Assembly (NCBI RefSeq): GCF_000717055.1
Contig: NZ_JNXI01000014.1
Location: 124,001 to 188,000, forward strand
Direction of reading: 5' to 3'
Length of the DNA: 64,000 nt
Source of the DNA: Streptomyces iakyrus
Lineage (GTDB): Bacteria > Actinomycetota > Actinomycetes > Streptomycetales > Streptomycetaceae
Position 1 is the first letter of the stretch, and each line of letters begins with the position of its first letter. Under the pieces are notes generated by a model. The model was not told the origin of the DNA. It saw only the letters and a program-made list of their open reading frames with translations, and did not search any database. Made by a program: the position numbers and the translations under genes. Positions 56,840 to 64,000 of the stretch are shown here, in pieces.

Positions 56840-56868
56840 CCGTGTGAAGCCTGGATAGGATGGGCCTC

Positions 56869-57366
56869 ATGACGGAATCAGCCGGGACCGGCCGGGACGC
56901 GGAGGCCGTGTCGAGGTTCGTGGAGTCCTTCGCCGCGCAGCTCGTCGAGGCGGGGATGGCGCGGATGCCCGCCCGCGTCTTCGCCGCGCTGCTCTCCTCC
57001 GACGAGGGCTCGATGACCTCCGCCGAGCTCGGGGAGCAGCTGCGGATCAGCCCCGCGGCGGTGTCCGGGGCGGTGCGCTACCTGGCCCAGACGCACATGG
57101 TCTCGCGCGAACGGGAGCCGGGATCGCGCCGGGAGCGCTACCGGGTGCACGGCAACCAGTGGTACGAGGCGCTGACCAACCGCGAGGCCGTCATCAAGCG
57201 CTGGGAAGGCGCCCTGCGCGAGGGCGTCACCAGCCTCGGCGCCGGCACCCCGGCCGGGCGCCGCATGGCCGAGACGCTGGCCTTCTTCGAGTTCGTCGAG
57301 GGCGAGATCGCGGAGATGATGGAGCGCTGGCGCGTGCACCGGGAGAAGACGTTCGGGCCGGAATGA
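56869..57366 (+). CDS. GbsR/MarR-family transcriptional regulator
   Basis: 165 residues. The start at ATG 56869 is chosen because TAGGAT (56856-56861) is placed 7 nt before it, so leaderless initiation there fits better than at the ATG 9 nt upstream. Winged helix at about 20-95: RMPARVFAALLSSDEGSMTS, ELGEQLRISPAAVSGAVRYL and SREREPGSRRERYRVHG. The C-terminal helices (GRRMAETLAFFEFVEGEIAE) form the dimer. It is divergent from the ABC-2 exporter and probably represses it until a ligand is bound. Confidence 0.88.
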   Translation: MTESAGTGRDAEAVSRFVESFAAQLVEAGMARMPARVFAALLSSDEGSMTSAELGEQLRISPAAVSGAVRYLAQTHMVSREREPGSRRERYRVHGNQWYEALTNREAVIKRWEGALREGVTSLGAGTPAGRRMAETLAFFEFVEGEIAEMMERWRVHREKTFGPE

Positions 57367-57378
57367 CCAGCGGCCGGC

Positions 57379-58263
57379 TCACTGCCCCGCCGGCACCGTC
57401 AGCCCCCACGCCCCCTCCCGCACCACCCACGTCCGGGTCCGCACCGGCCCCGACACGACCGTGTCCGCGCGGTAGCGGAAGTGTGCCCCGGACACCGTCA
57501 CCGTCCGGCCCTCGGCCAGCAGCGGCGAGGCCTCCGCGCCCACCGAAACGGGTCTGACCTCCACCGATGCGACGCCCGACGCGGCCGGTGACACCGACAC
57601 CGCCTCCACGGGCTGATTCAGGTCGACGAGGGTCTCCCCGTCCACCTCGACCCGCAGCCGGGACGGTCCCGGCTCGGACGCCGCGGCCGGCCGGGACGCG
57701 CGGCCCGGCGGAACCAGCGTCCGGACCAGGGACTGGCAGGTCCGCAGCCACGGGCGGCCCGGCACGTCGTCCGGATCCGGCTCGGTCTCCGGGCCCGTCC
57801 CGGCCGCCGGTGAGGGCCGCAGCGGCGGTATCCGCAGCGCGCCGAGCACCACGCCGTCGCTGTCGTCGACCATCAGGTCCATGCGCCGCTCGACCCCGTC
57901 GAGCACCGCCCGCGCCGCCGCCACCGGCCCCGTCGGCACCCCCAGCGACCGGGCCAGGGACAGCGCGCCCCCGACCGGGACCACCGACAGCACGCATCCG
58001 GCCAGCTCCCGGTGCCGGTGCAGCAGCGCCACCGCCCGGATCAGCGCCCGGTCGTCGCCCACCACCACCGGCCGCCGCGAGCCCCGCCGGGCCAGCGCCC
58101 TGGCGAACTCCTCCGGCCCGTCCGGCAGGCACAGCTTCATGCCCGCACCCGCTCCGAGCACGTCTTTCGCGATCCTGACGGACTCGCCGTCCGACCTACG
58201 GGCGACCGGGTCGACCACCACCAGCAGCTGCTCGGACGTCGCGGAAGTCGCCACCTCGGCCAT
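57379..58263 (-). CDS. Diacylglycerol/lipid kinase-like protein with altered active-site loop
   Basis: 294 residues from ATG 58263 with GAGGAAG upstream. It has the two-domain DAGK/LCB5 layout: [20 protein letters not shown] at the start, [20 protein letters not shown] near 70 where active enzymes have GGDGT, and [15 protein letters not shown] near 110 where they have PLGTGNDFAR. The C-terminal beta domain has [16 protein letters not shown] and [12 protein letters not shown]. The loss of GGDGT suggests weak or absent kinase activity, perhaps a regulatory or ligand-binding relative. It is divergent from purA. Confidence 0.65.
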   Translation of the reverse strand: MAEVATSATSEQLLVVVDPVARRSDGESVRIAKDVLGAGAGMKLCLPDGPEEFARALARRGSRRPVVVGDDRALIRAVALLHRHRELAGCVLSVVPVGGALSLARSLGVPTGPVAAARAVLDGVERRMDLMVDDSDGVVLGALRIPPLRPSPAAGTGPETEPDPDDVPGRPWLRTCQSLVRTLVPPGRASRPAAASEPGPSRLRVEVDGETLVDLNQPVEAVSVSPAASGVASVEVRPVSVGAEASPLLAEGRTVTVSGAHFRYRADTVVSGPVRTRTWVVREGAWGLTVPAGQ

Positions 58264-58296
58264 GCCTCGCTTCCTCGGGTAGCATCTTTGTGCAAG

Positions 58297-58324
58297 AGCC
58301 CCTTGCGCTATTGCGCCAGGGGCT
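58297..58324 (+). terminator. Hairpin in the purA upstream region
   Basis: AGCCCCTTGCGC (58297-58308), loop TATT, GCGCCAGGGGCT (58313-58324): a 12-bp stem with one mismatch, followed by TCGTCTATT. It lies 125 nt before the purA start. It could end an upstream transcript or act as a leader attenuator; no purine-riboswitch core is seen. Confidence 0.5.
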
Positions 58325-58448
58325 TCGTCTATTCCGGGGCATCCGGTCCGACGGTTGGCGGCCAACGGCGGTCGCGGTGCACGCGGCTGCGATTATCCGC
58401 GTTCGCCCTCGACCATGGACATGCCCCGCCCGGAAGGGGTGTACGCGC

Positions 58449-59732
58449 GTGCCCGCACTTGTGCTGCTCGGTGCTCAGTGGGGTGACGAAGGCAAGGGAA
58501 AGGCCACCGACCTTCTCGGTGGCTCCGTGGACTATGTGGTGCGCTACCAGGGCGGCAACAACGCCGGCCACACGGTGGTCGTCGGTGACCAGAAGTACGC
58601 ACTGCACCTCCTCCCTTCCGGAATCCTGTCTCCCGGCTGCACGCCGGTCATCGGTAACGGCGTCGTCGTCGACCCGTCGGTCCTGCTCTCCGAGCTGAGC
58701 GGTCTGAACGAGCGTGGCGTCGACACGTCCAAGCTCCTCCTCAGCGGAAACGCGCACATCATCACCCCGTACAACGTGACGGTGGACAAGGTGACCGAGC
58801 GCTTCCTCGGCAAGCGGAAGATCGGCACGACCGGCCGCGGCATCGGCCCGACCTACGCCGACAAGATCAACCGCGTCGGCATCCGCGTGCAGGACCTGTA
58901 CGACGAGTCGATCCTCACGCAGAAGGTCGAGGCGGCCCTCGACGTCAAGAACCAGGTCCTCACCAAGCTCTACAACCGGCGCGCGATCGCCGTGGAGCAG
59001 GTGGTCGAGGAGCTGCTGGCCTACGCCGACAAGCTCGCGCCGTACGTCGCCGACACCGTCCTGGTCCTCAACCAGGCGCTGGAGGAGGACAAGGTCGTCC
59101 TGTTCGAGGGCGGCCAGGGCACGCTCCTGGACATCGACCACGGCACGTACCCCTTCGTCACCTCGTCGAACCCGACCGCGGGCGGCGCCTGCACCGGCGC
59201 CGGCGTGGGCCCGACGAAGATCAGCCGGGTCATCGGCATCCTCAAGGCGTACACGACCCGTGTCGGCGCCGGCCCGTTCCCGACGGAGCTGTTCGACGAG
59301 GACGGCGAGGCGCTGCGCCGCATCGGCGGCGAGCGCGGTGTCACCACCGGCCGTGACCGCCGCTGCGGCTGGTTCGACGCGGTCATCGCCCGCTACGCGA
59401 CCCGCGTGAACGGCCTGACCGACTTCTTCCTCACCAAGCTCGACGTCCTCACCGGCTGGGAGCAGATCCCGGTCTGCGTGGCGTACGAGATCGACGGCAA
59501 GCGGGTCGAGGAGCTCCCCTACTCCCAGACCGACTTCCACCACGCCAAGCCCGTCTACGAGATGCTCCCCGGCTGGAACGAGGACATCTCCAAGGCGAAG
59601 ACCTTCGCCGACCTGCCGAAGAACGCCCAGGCGTACGTGAAGGCGCTGGAGGAGATGTCCGGCGCCCCGATCTCCGCGATCGGCGTGGGCCCGGGCCGGG
59701 ACGAGACGATCGAGATCAACTCGTTCATCTGA
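58449..59732 (+). CDS. purA: Adenylosuccinate synthetase
   Basis: 427 residues, the usual length, from GTG 58449 with GGAAGGGGTG upstream. GTP-binding loop [16 protein letters not shown] at 8-22, [17 protein letters not shown] near 37, [20 protein letters not shown] near 126, [20 protein letters not shown] near 217 and [20 protein letters not shown] near 297. It joins IMP and aspartate to adenylosuccinate with GTP, the first committed step to AMP, in the cytosol. A terminator follows. Confidence 0.98.
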   Translation: MPALVLLGAQWGDEGKGKATDLLGGSVDYVVRYQGGNNAGHTVVVGDQKYALHLLPSGILSPGCTPVIGNGVVVDPSVLLSELSGLNERGVDTSKLLLSGNAHIITPYNVTVDKVTERFLGKRKIGTTGRGIGPTYADKINRVGIRVQDLYDESILTQKVEAALDVKNQVLTKLYNRRAIAVEQVVEELLAYADKLAPYVADTVLVLNQALEEDKVVLFEGGQGTLLDIDHGTYPFVTSSNPTAGGACTGAGVGPTKISRVIGILKAYTTRVGAGPFPTELFDEDGEALRRIGGERGVTTGRDRRCGWFDAVIARYATRVNGLTDFFLTKLDVLTGWEQIPVCVAYEIDGKRVEELPYSQTDFHHAKPVYEMLPGWNEDISKAKTFADLPKNAQAYVKALEEMSGAPISAIGVGPGRDETIEINSFI

Positions 59733-59747
59733 GCCGCCCCGGCATCC

Positions 59748-59783
59748 GCAGGCCGTCCCCCGTACGCACGGGGGGCGGCCTGC
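59748..59783 (+). terminator. Terminator of purA
   Basis: GCAGGCCGTCCCCCG (59748-59762) pairs with CGGGGGGCGGCCTGC (59769-59783), one wobble in 15 bp, loop TACGCA. Confidence 0.8.
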
Positions 59784-59866
59784 GTTCCGTCGCGAGGAGA
59801 GTTGCCGGGAACCGGCATACGCTGAAGCCATACCCCCACGTGCGTCGACCAGAGAAGGTGACCACG

Positions 59867-60160
59867 ATGCGCGTACTGCTCAAGGCGTCCATGGACACGG
59901 AGAAGGCCAACGAGGCCATCCGGAACGGCACCCTGGGGAAGCTGATCCAGGAGTCGATGGAACAGATCAAGCCCGAAGCGGCCTACTTCACCTCCGACCA
60001 CGGCAAGCGCACCGCCTACGTGGTCTTCGACATGCAGGACAGCTGGCAGATGCCGGTCATCAGCGAGCCCTACTTCCTCCAGCTGGGCGCGGAGATCACC
60101 TACACGCCGGTGATGAACCTGGAGGACGTGCAGAAGGGCCTCTCCCAGCTGGGGCGGTGA
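59867..60160 (+). CDS. Small conserved protein (97 residues), function unknown
   Basis: From ATG 59867, behind GAGAAGGTGACC. The sequence RVLLKASMDTEKANEAIRNG, LGKLIQESMEQIKPEAAYFT, GKRTAYVVFDMQDSWQMPVI and FLQLGAEITYTPVMNLEDVQ suggests a compact alpha/beta (ferredoxin-like, GYD/dimeric barrel type) fold with alternating strand and helix. No catalytic residues stand out. It is a single gene between purA and a minus-strand gene. Confidence 0.65.
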   Translation: MRVLLKASMDTEKANEAIRNGTLGKLIQESMEQIKPEAAYFTSDHGKRTAYVVFDMQDSWQMPVISEPYFLQLGAEITYTPVMNLEDVQKGLSQLGR

Positions 60161-60169
60161 GCCGCAGGA

Positions 60170-60820
60170 TCAGCTGAAGACGATCATCGACCCCTGGGCG
60201 AGACTGCGGGTCACGGCCGCGTGCAGCCCGAGCCAGACGTGCCGCTCACGGGCGAACGGACTCGGGTCGTACGGGGCGGGGACGGCGGGTTCCTCCAGCT
60301 CCGTCGGCGCGAGCGGCGGCTGGGGCGCGGCCGGCGGGTTGGCCGGGTCGATCCCGATGCCCGGGGCGACCGTCTCCAGTTCGCGCAGCAGGGCGTGCGA
60401 GGAGCCCAGCGGGCCGCCGCCCGCGAGGAGATCGTCGTCGGCGAGCGGACTGGGGAAGTCGACGGGGACGTAGGCGCCCGCGTGGTCGTAGTGCCAGACC
60501 AGGTGCGACTGCTGGGCCGTCGACTCGAACATCTCCAGCAACTGCTCGTAGTCACCGCCGAGTTCGTCCACGGGCGTCACCGGCAGGCCGCACACCTGGA
60601 GCAGATAGGCGCGGCGCAGGAAGTGCAGCGCGTCGTAGTCGAAGCCCGCGACCGGGGCGACCTCGCCGGACAGGCCCGGCATGTACTGGTACACCGGCAC
60701 CGGCGGCAGACCGGCCTCGGCGAGCACCTTGTTGTATTGCGCGAGTTCCTCGGCGAAGGGGTTGTCCGGCGTGTGGCACAACACGTCCACGAGCGGTACC
60801 AGCCACAGGTCACAGGCCAA
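60170..60820 (-). CDS. Conserved actinobacterial protein of unknown function
   Basis: 216 residues, beginning at TTG 60820 with GGAGCC upstream. Notable blocks are LWLVPLVDVLCHTPDNPFAE, YNKVLAEAGLPPVPVYQYM, DYDALHFLRRAYLLQVCGLP and HLVWHYDHAGAYVPVDFPSP, then a proline-rich segment and HVWLGLHAAVTRSLAQGSMI. It looks like a cytosolic globular protein; no family motif is recognised. It stands upstream of no clear operon partner (the FadR-type gene upstream is 118 nt away). Confidence 0.6.
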   Translation of the reverse strand: MACDLWLVPLVDVLCHTPDNPFAEELAQYNKVLAEAGLPPVPVYQYMPGLSGEVAPVAGFDYDALHFLRRAYLLQVCGLPVTPVDELGGDYEQLLEMFESTAQQSHLVWHYDHAGAYVPVDFPSPLADDDLLAGGGPLGSSHALLRELETVAPGIGIDPANPPAAPQPPLAPTELEEPAVPAPYDPSPFARERHVWLGLHAAVTRSLAQGSMIVFS

Positions 60821-60938
60821 AGAAGGCTCCTCGCTCAGCGCGGTCGGGTAGCACGGTGGTCAAGAAGGGTAGCGGTGCGGCACGGTCACGGCTCCCGCCG
60901 TGCATGTCCCATACCCACACACGCAGCGGCGACGCGGG

Positions 60939-61640
60939 TCATCCGCGGGCGAGCCGCTCGATCAGGGTGAGCGAGTGCGTGTTGTACGCGGCGATGATCG
61001 CCCGGGCGGCCTCGTTGTCGCGGACGATCAGGGCGTCGACCAGCTGGGTGTGACCGGCCCACAGCTCGCCGCGCAGATCGGTGAGCCGGCGCAGGTGCTG
61101 CACCGCGCAGACCCAGGTCTGGACGCGCAGCCGGTGCAGGAAGTCGGCGAGGTAGGGGTTGCCGAAGCAGGCGCCGAGCTCGCGCCAGAAGCGCAGGTCG
61201 TAGCCGATGAGCACGGTGAGGTCACCGGCAGCGGCGGCCCGCTGGGCCTCCTCGCCGCGCCTGCGGACCCCGGCGACGACGGCGGCGGCCCGGGGGTCAT
61301 CGGGCCGCACCGCATTGGGCCGCCCCTCGTTCAGCGCGAGGAACATGCCTTCGATGACCAGCCCGCGGGCCTCGATCATGCCGCGGAAGTCGTCGACCGA
61401 GTACTCGCGGACCCGGAAGCCGCGGTGCTGGTCGGCTTCGAGGAGCCCCTGCGCGGACAGGTCGACGAGCGCCTCGCGCACCGGCGTCGCCGACACCCCG
61501 TACTGCTCGGCGATCTCCTTGACCGTGAACTCCTGCCCCGGCTGGAGCCGCCCGGCCAGCACCTCGTCACGGAGCGCGTCGGCGATCTGCTGCCGCAGGG
61601 TGCTGCGCGTCACGGCGCCGTTGCCGGTGCTGGCGGGCAT
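60939..61640 (-). CDS. FadR-type GntR transcriptional regulator (FCD domain)
   Basis: 233 residues from ATG 61640. Winged helix at about 8-75: STLRQQIADALRDEVLAGRL and EIAEQYGVSATPVREALVDL. The FCD effector domain (about 90-225) has RGMIEARGLVIEGMFLAL, DLTVLIGYDLRFWRELGACF, VCAVQHLRRLTDLRGELWAG and HTQLVDALIVRDNEAARAII, with the His/Asp cluster that often binds metal and a carboxylate ligand. Between it and the aminotransferase gene lies a GTCTAC operator core. It probably represses itself and perhaps the aminotransferase gene. Confidence 0.88.
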   Translation of the reverse strand: MPASTGNGAVTRSTLRQQIADALRDEVLAGRLQPGQEFTVKEIAEQYGVSATPVREALVDLSAQGLLEADQHRGFRVREYSVDDFRGMIEARGLVIEGMFLALNEGRPNAVRPDDPRAAAVVAGVRRRGEEAQRAAAAGDLTVLIGYDLRFWRELGACFGNPYLADFLHRLRVQTWVCAVQHLRRLTDLRGELWAGHTQLVDALIVRDNEAARAIIAAYNTHSLTLIERLARG

Positions 61641-61687
61641 GGTCAGGGCGTCTCCCTCGTCGCGTTCGGGTGGCGTGCGCGTATATG

Positions 61688-61697
61688 TATGTCTACG
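61688..61697. promoter_or_regulatory. Candidate GntR operator and -10 region of the FadR-type gene
   Basis: GTCTAC at 61691-61696 fits the FadR-subfamily core GTMKAC, in an AT-rich stretch GTATATGTATGTCTACGAG. Read on the minus strand it includes CATATAC, a possible -10, about 45 nt before the ATG. Confidence 0.45.
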
Positions 61698-61762
61698 AGC
61701 ACGCCACCTTACGCGTTCGAACGGGACGCGAGGATGTCGGTTACTGACGGGTTTACAGGTGT

Positions 61763-63118
61763 TTACCCGGTGTACTCGTCCGCCACCGACAGCGCCGCGT
61801 CCAGCGCGGCGAGCCCTTCCTTGAGCTCCGCCTCGCTGATGTTGCACGGCGGCACGACATGCGTCCGGTTCATGTTCACGAAGGGCCACAGCCCGCCCTT
61901 CTTCGCTGCGGCGGCGAAGGCGGCCATGGGGGCGCCTGCCTCACCGGCCGCGTTGTACGGCACCAGCGGCTCCCGCGTCCCGCGGTCGCGGACCAGCTCC
62001 AGCGCCCAGAACATGCCCACGCCGCGCACCTCGCCCACGCTCGGGTGCCGCTCGGCGAGCGCGCGCAGCTCCGGCCCGACGACGTCGGCGCCCAGCCGGG
62101 CCGCGTTCTCGACGACGCCCTCCTCCGCCATGACGTTGATCGTCGCCACCGCGGCGGCGCAGGCCAGCGGGTGCCCGGAGTACGTCAGACCGCCGGGGTA
62201 GGGGCGCTTCCCGAACGTCTCGGCGATGGCACCGGAGATCGCGACCCCGCCCAGCGGCACGTACCCGCTGTTCACGCCCTTCGCGAAGGTCAGCAGGTCG
62301 GGCGTGACGTCGAACAGGTCCGCGGCGAACCACTCACCGGTCCGGCCGAACCCGGCCATGACCTCGTCCAGGACGAAGACGATCCCGTGCTTGTCGCAGA
62401 TCTCCCGCACCCCGGCGAGGTAGCCGGGCGGCGGGACCATGATCCCGGCCGTGCCCGGGATGGTCTCCAGGATGATCGCCGCGACGGTCGAGGGCCCCTC
62501 GAAGGCGATCGTCGTCTCCAGGTGCTCCAGCGCCCGCGCGCACTCCTGCTCCTCGGTCTCGGCGTAGAAGCGGGAGCGGTAGAGGTAGGGCGCCCAGAAG
62601 TGCACGACCCCGGCGGTGCCGCTGTCGGAGGCCCAGCGGCGCGGGTCGCCGGTGAGGTTCACGGCCTGCTGGGTGCCGCCGTGGTACGAGCGGTACGCCG
62701 AGAGCACCTTCGGGCGGCCCGTGTGCAGACGGGCCATCCGGATGGCGTGCTCGACGGCGTCGGCGCCGCCGTTGGTGAAGAAGATCTTGTCCAGGTCGCC
62801 CGGGGTCCGCTCGGCGATCAGCCGGGCCGCCTCCGACCGGGCCTCGACGGCGAAGGCGGGCGCGAAGGTCGTCATCCTCGCGGCCTGCTCCTGGATCGCG
62901 GCGACGACCTTGGGGTGCTGGTAGCCGATGTTCGTGTAGACGAGCCCGCTGGAGAAGTCGAGGTAGCGCCGGCCGTCGTAGTCCCAGAAGTACGACCCCT
63001 CGGCACCGGCGACGGCGAGTGGATCGATGAGCTCCTGAGCTGACCAGGAGTGGAACACGTGGTCACGGTCGGCGGCCTTGACGGCGGCACCGGCTTCGGG
63101 GTTCGGCTGAGGGGTCAT
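61763..63118 (-). CDS. Class III PLP-dependent aminotransferase
   Basis: 451 residues from ATG 63118. Fold I class III: YFWDYDGRRYLDFSSGLVYT near 45, FFTNGGADAVEHAIRMARLH near 105, VLSAYRSYHGGTQQAVNLTG near 135, VFVLDEVMAGFGRTGEWFAA near 250 with the pyridine Asp, and the Schiff-base Lys near 278 in LTFAKGVNSGYVPLGGVAIS. Relatives use taurine, omega-amino acids or adenosylmethionine as donors, with pyruvate or 2-oxoglutarate; the donor here is not fixed by the sequence. It is upstream of and co-directional with the FadR-type regulator. Confidence 0.9.
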   Translation of the reverse strand: MTPQPNPEAGAAVKAADRDHVFHSWSAQELIDPLAVAGAEGSYFWDYDGRRYLDFSSGLVYTNIGYQHPKVVAAIQEQAARMTTFAPAFAVEARSEAARLIAERTPGDLDKIFFTNGGADAVEHAIRMARLHTGRPKVLSAYRSYHGGTQQAVNLTGDPRRWASDSGTAGVVHFWAPYLYRSRFYAETEEQECARALEHLETTIAFEGPSTVAAIILETIPGTAGIMVPPPGYLAGVREICDKHGIVFVLDEVMAGFGRTGEWFAADLFDVTPDLLTFAKGVNSGYVPLGGVAISGAIAETFGKRPYPGGLTYSGHPLACAAAVATINVMAEEGVVENAARLGADVVGPELRALAERHPSVGEVRGVGMFWALELVRDRGTREPLVPYNAAGEAGAPMAAFAAAAKKGGLWPFVNMNRTHVVPPCNISEAELKEGLAALDAALSVADEYTG

Positions 63119-63220
63119 GCGGGCGAGCGTAGGTGCGGGGGAGACGGCGGTGAAAGCGGCGGCCTGTCGGGCGTCGGCGGCGTTCCTCCGACAGGTTGTC
63201 CAGGCGCGACGCGATCCATG

Positions 63221-63266
63221 GACAGATCCATTGACAGCCTTCTGTCGTAGTGACAGGATGCTGTCA
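63221..63266. promoter_or_regulatory. Cluster of GACAG/CTGTC half-sites before the DJ-1/MarR pair
   Basis: TGACAG-GATG-CTGTCA at 63251-63266 is a perfect inverted repeat. It overlaps CTGTC-N5-GACAG at 63242-63256, and TGACAG-CCTT-CTGTCG lies just before it. At least four to five GACAG half-sites lie within about 50 bp, ending 27 nt before the start at 63294; they are probably the MarR operator. Confidence 0.6.
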
Positions 63267-63293
63267 TAAGCAGAGCAGGACCGAGGAGGAGTC

Positions 63294-63917
63294 ATGAACG
63301 CCACCACCGGCCGCCCCGGCAAGCCCGTCCATCTCGCCGTCTACGACACCCTCGCCGACTGGGAGACCGGCCACGCCACGGCCCAGCTCGCCCGCACCGG
63401 CCACGAGATCCGGACCGTCGGCCCGACCGCGGCTCCGGTACGGAGCACCGGCGGCCTGCGCATCCGGCCCGACCTGGCCCTGGACGACCTGCGCCCCGAG
63501 GACAGCGCGCTGCTGATCCTCCCGGGCGCCGACCTCTGGGACACGTCGGACGACCTCGCCCCCTTCGCCCGCACGGCCCGGGCCTTCCTGGACGCGGGCG
63601 TCCCGGTCGCCGCGATCTGCGGAGCCACCGCCGGACTCGCCCGGGAGGGCCTGCTCGACGACCGCGACCACACCAGCGCCGTCTCCTTCTACCTGGCCGC
63701 GACCGGCTACGCGGGCGGCGGACGCTACGTCGAGGCCGACGCCGTCACCGACGGCCCCCTGGTCACCGCGGGCCCGACCGAGCCCGTCGCCTTCGCCCGC
63801 GAGATCCTCCGGCTGCTCGGGGTCTACGAGGGCGAGGTGCTGGACGCCTGGTACCGGCTGTTCCACGACTCCGACACGGCGGCGTACGCGGTGCTGGAGA
63901 AGGCCGGCGCGCTGTGA
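63294..63917 (+). CDS. DJ-1/PfpI family glutamine-amidotransferase-like protein
   Basis: 207 residues from ATG 63294 behind GAGGAG. The class I amidotransferase fold shows VHLAVYDTLADWETGHATAQ near 12, VGPTAAPVRSTGGLRIRPDL, ALLILPGADLWDTSDDLAP near 70 and the nucleophile Cys near 106 in VAAICGATAGLAREGLLDDR; DHTSAVSFYL may supply the His. DJ-1 superfamily members are proteases, chaperones, glyoxalases or isonitrile hydratases; the exact activity is open. It overlaps the following MarR gene by 4 nt (GTGA). Confidence 0.85.
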   Translation: MNATTGRPGKPVHLAVYDTLADWETGHATAQLARTGHEIRTVGPTAAPVRSTGGLRIRPDLALDDLRPEDSALLILPGADLWDTSDDLAPFARTARAFLDAGVPVAAICGATAGLAREGLLDDRDHTSAVSFYLAATGYAGGGRYVEADAVTDGPLVTAGPTEPVAFAREILRLLGVYEGEVLDAWYRLFHDSDTAAYAVLEKAGAL

Positions 63918-64000
63918 GCCGCGAGCGTCAGGACCTGCTCAGCCGCAGCGCCCTCGGGGTCTTCCGGCTCAACGGCCAGTTCCTCGCCGTCGCGGAGGAA
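63914..64000 (+). CDS. MarR-family regulator, N-terminus only (cut by window edge)
   Basis: GTG 63914 overlaps the DJ-1 stop and opens VSRERQDLLSRSALGVFRLN then GQFLAVAEE, the first helix of a MarR-type winged-helix protein. Only 29 codons are inside the window. Its coupling to the DJ-1/PfpI gene and the inverted repeats upstream suggest it represses that operon. Confidence 0.7.
   Translation, partial: MSRERQDLLSRSALGVFRLNGQFLAVAEE

Noticed and set aside
58297-58324. tRNA or purine riboswitch before purA
   Set aside because: Only one simple hairpin; no cloverleaf, CCA end or purine aptamer core sequence.

Overview
This is a GC-rich actinobacterial chromosome segment, almost certainly from a Streptomyces. 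Support comes from the codon use, frequent GTG/TTG starts, many genes whose -10 hexamer lies 7 nt before the start codon (leaderless transcripts), HspR/HAIR heat-shock control, several two-component systems and YbjN/DUF2617/DUF3151-type actinobacterial genes. From memory the gene order resembles the dnaK-clpB-fba-kyn-purA stretch of the S. coelicolor core chromosome; this was not checked. No tRNA, rRNA, CRISPR array, insertion sequence or prophage was recognised.

Layout. 1-5.4 kb looks like accessory DNA: a secreted FG-GAP propeller protein, a broken RibD-C/dihydrofolate-reductase-like gene, a DprA-like gene followed by a phosphoribosyltransferase (resembling ShosTA-type toxin-antitoxin/antiphage pairs), a TetR remnant, and a GntR repressor next to perfect operator palindromes and two small genes. 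5.5-13.4 kb holds an Fe-S reductase, a MraY/WecA-like membrane protein and the heat-shock operon dnaK-grpE-dnaJ-hspR. 13.6-18.7 kb holds an orphan sugar-binding lipoprotein, then an unusual locus: three paralogous PLD-like/HTH regulators, two of them divergent from a 71-residue exported peptide that carries the motif ADSHWPA twice, followed 1 nt later by a Rieske-like protein lacking the Fe-S ligands. 18.8-25 kb holds clpB with its own HAIR site, a PPOX protein, YbjN, a winged-helix protein and a Uma2 nuclease. 25.1-33.4 kb holds a convergent OmpR-type response regulator and kinase, a secreted Cys-containing protein, a four-gene MacAB-like efflux/lipoprotein operon and an aminotransferase.

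33.5-45.8 kb is mostly core metabolism: DUF2617, a spermidine synthase, SRPBCC, aldose epimerase, pyrE, class II aldolase and an MFS pump, then a G-rich tandem repeat with a period of about 32 bp, DUF3151 and the kynurenine genes (tryptophan dioxygenase, kynureninase, a formamidase-like hydrolase) that would give anthranilate and alanine. 46-52.3 kb has two paralogous NarL/DesK-type kinase-regulator operons; the first is fused by overlaps to an alpha/beta hydrolase and a membrane acyltransferase, and both are preceded by the same 17-bp element. 52.4-64 kb holds a P450, a second Uma2, an ABC-2 exporter with a divergent GbsR/MarR regulator, a diacylglycerol-kinase-like protein, purA, small conserved genes, a FadR-type regulator, a class III aminotransferase, and a DJ-1/PfpI protein coupled to a MarR gene cut by the window edge.

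The most promising candidates for an undescribed system are the regulator/exported-peptide/Rieske-like locus (14.96-18.61 kb) and the DprA-like/phosphoribosyltransferase pair (2.37-4.02 kb).
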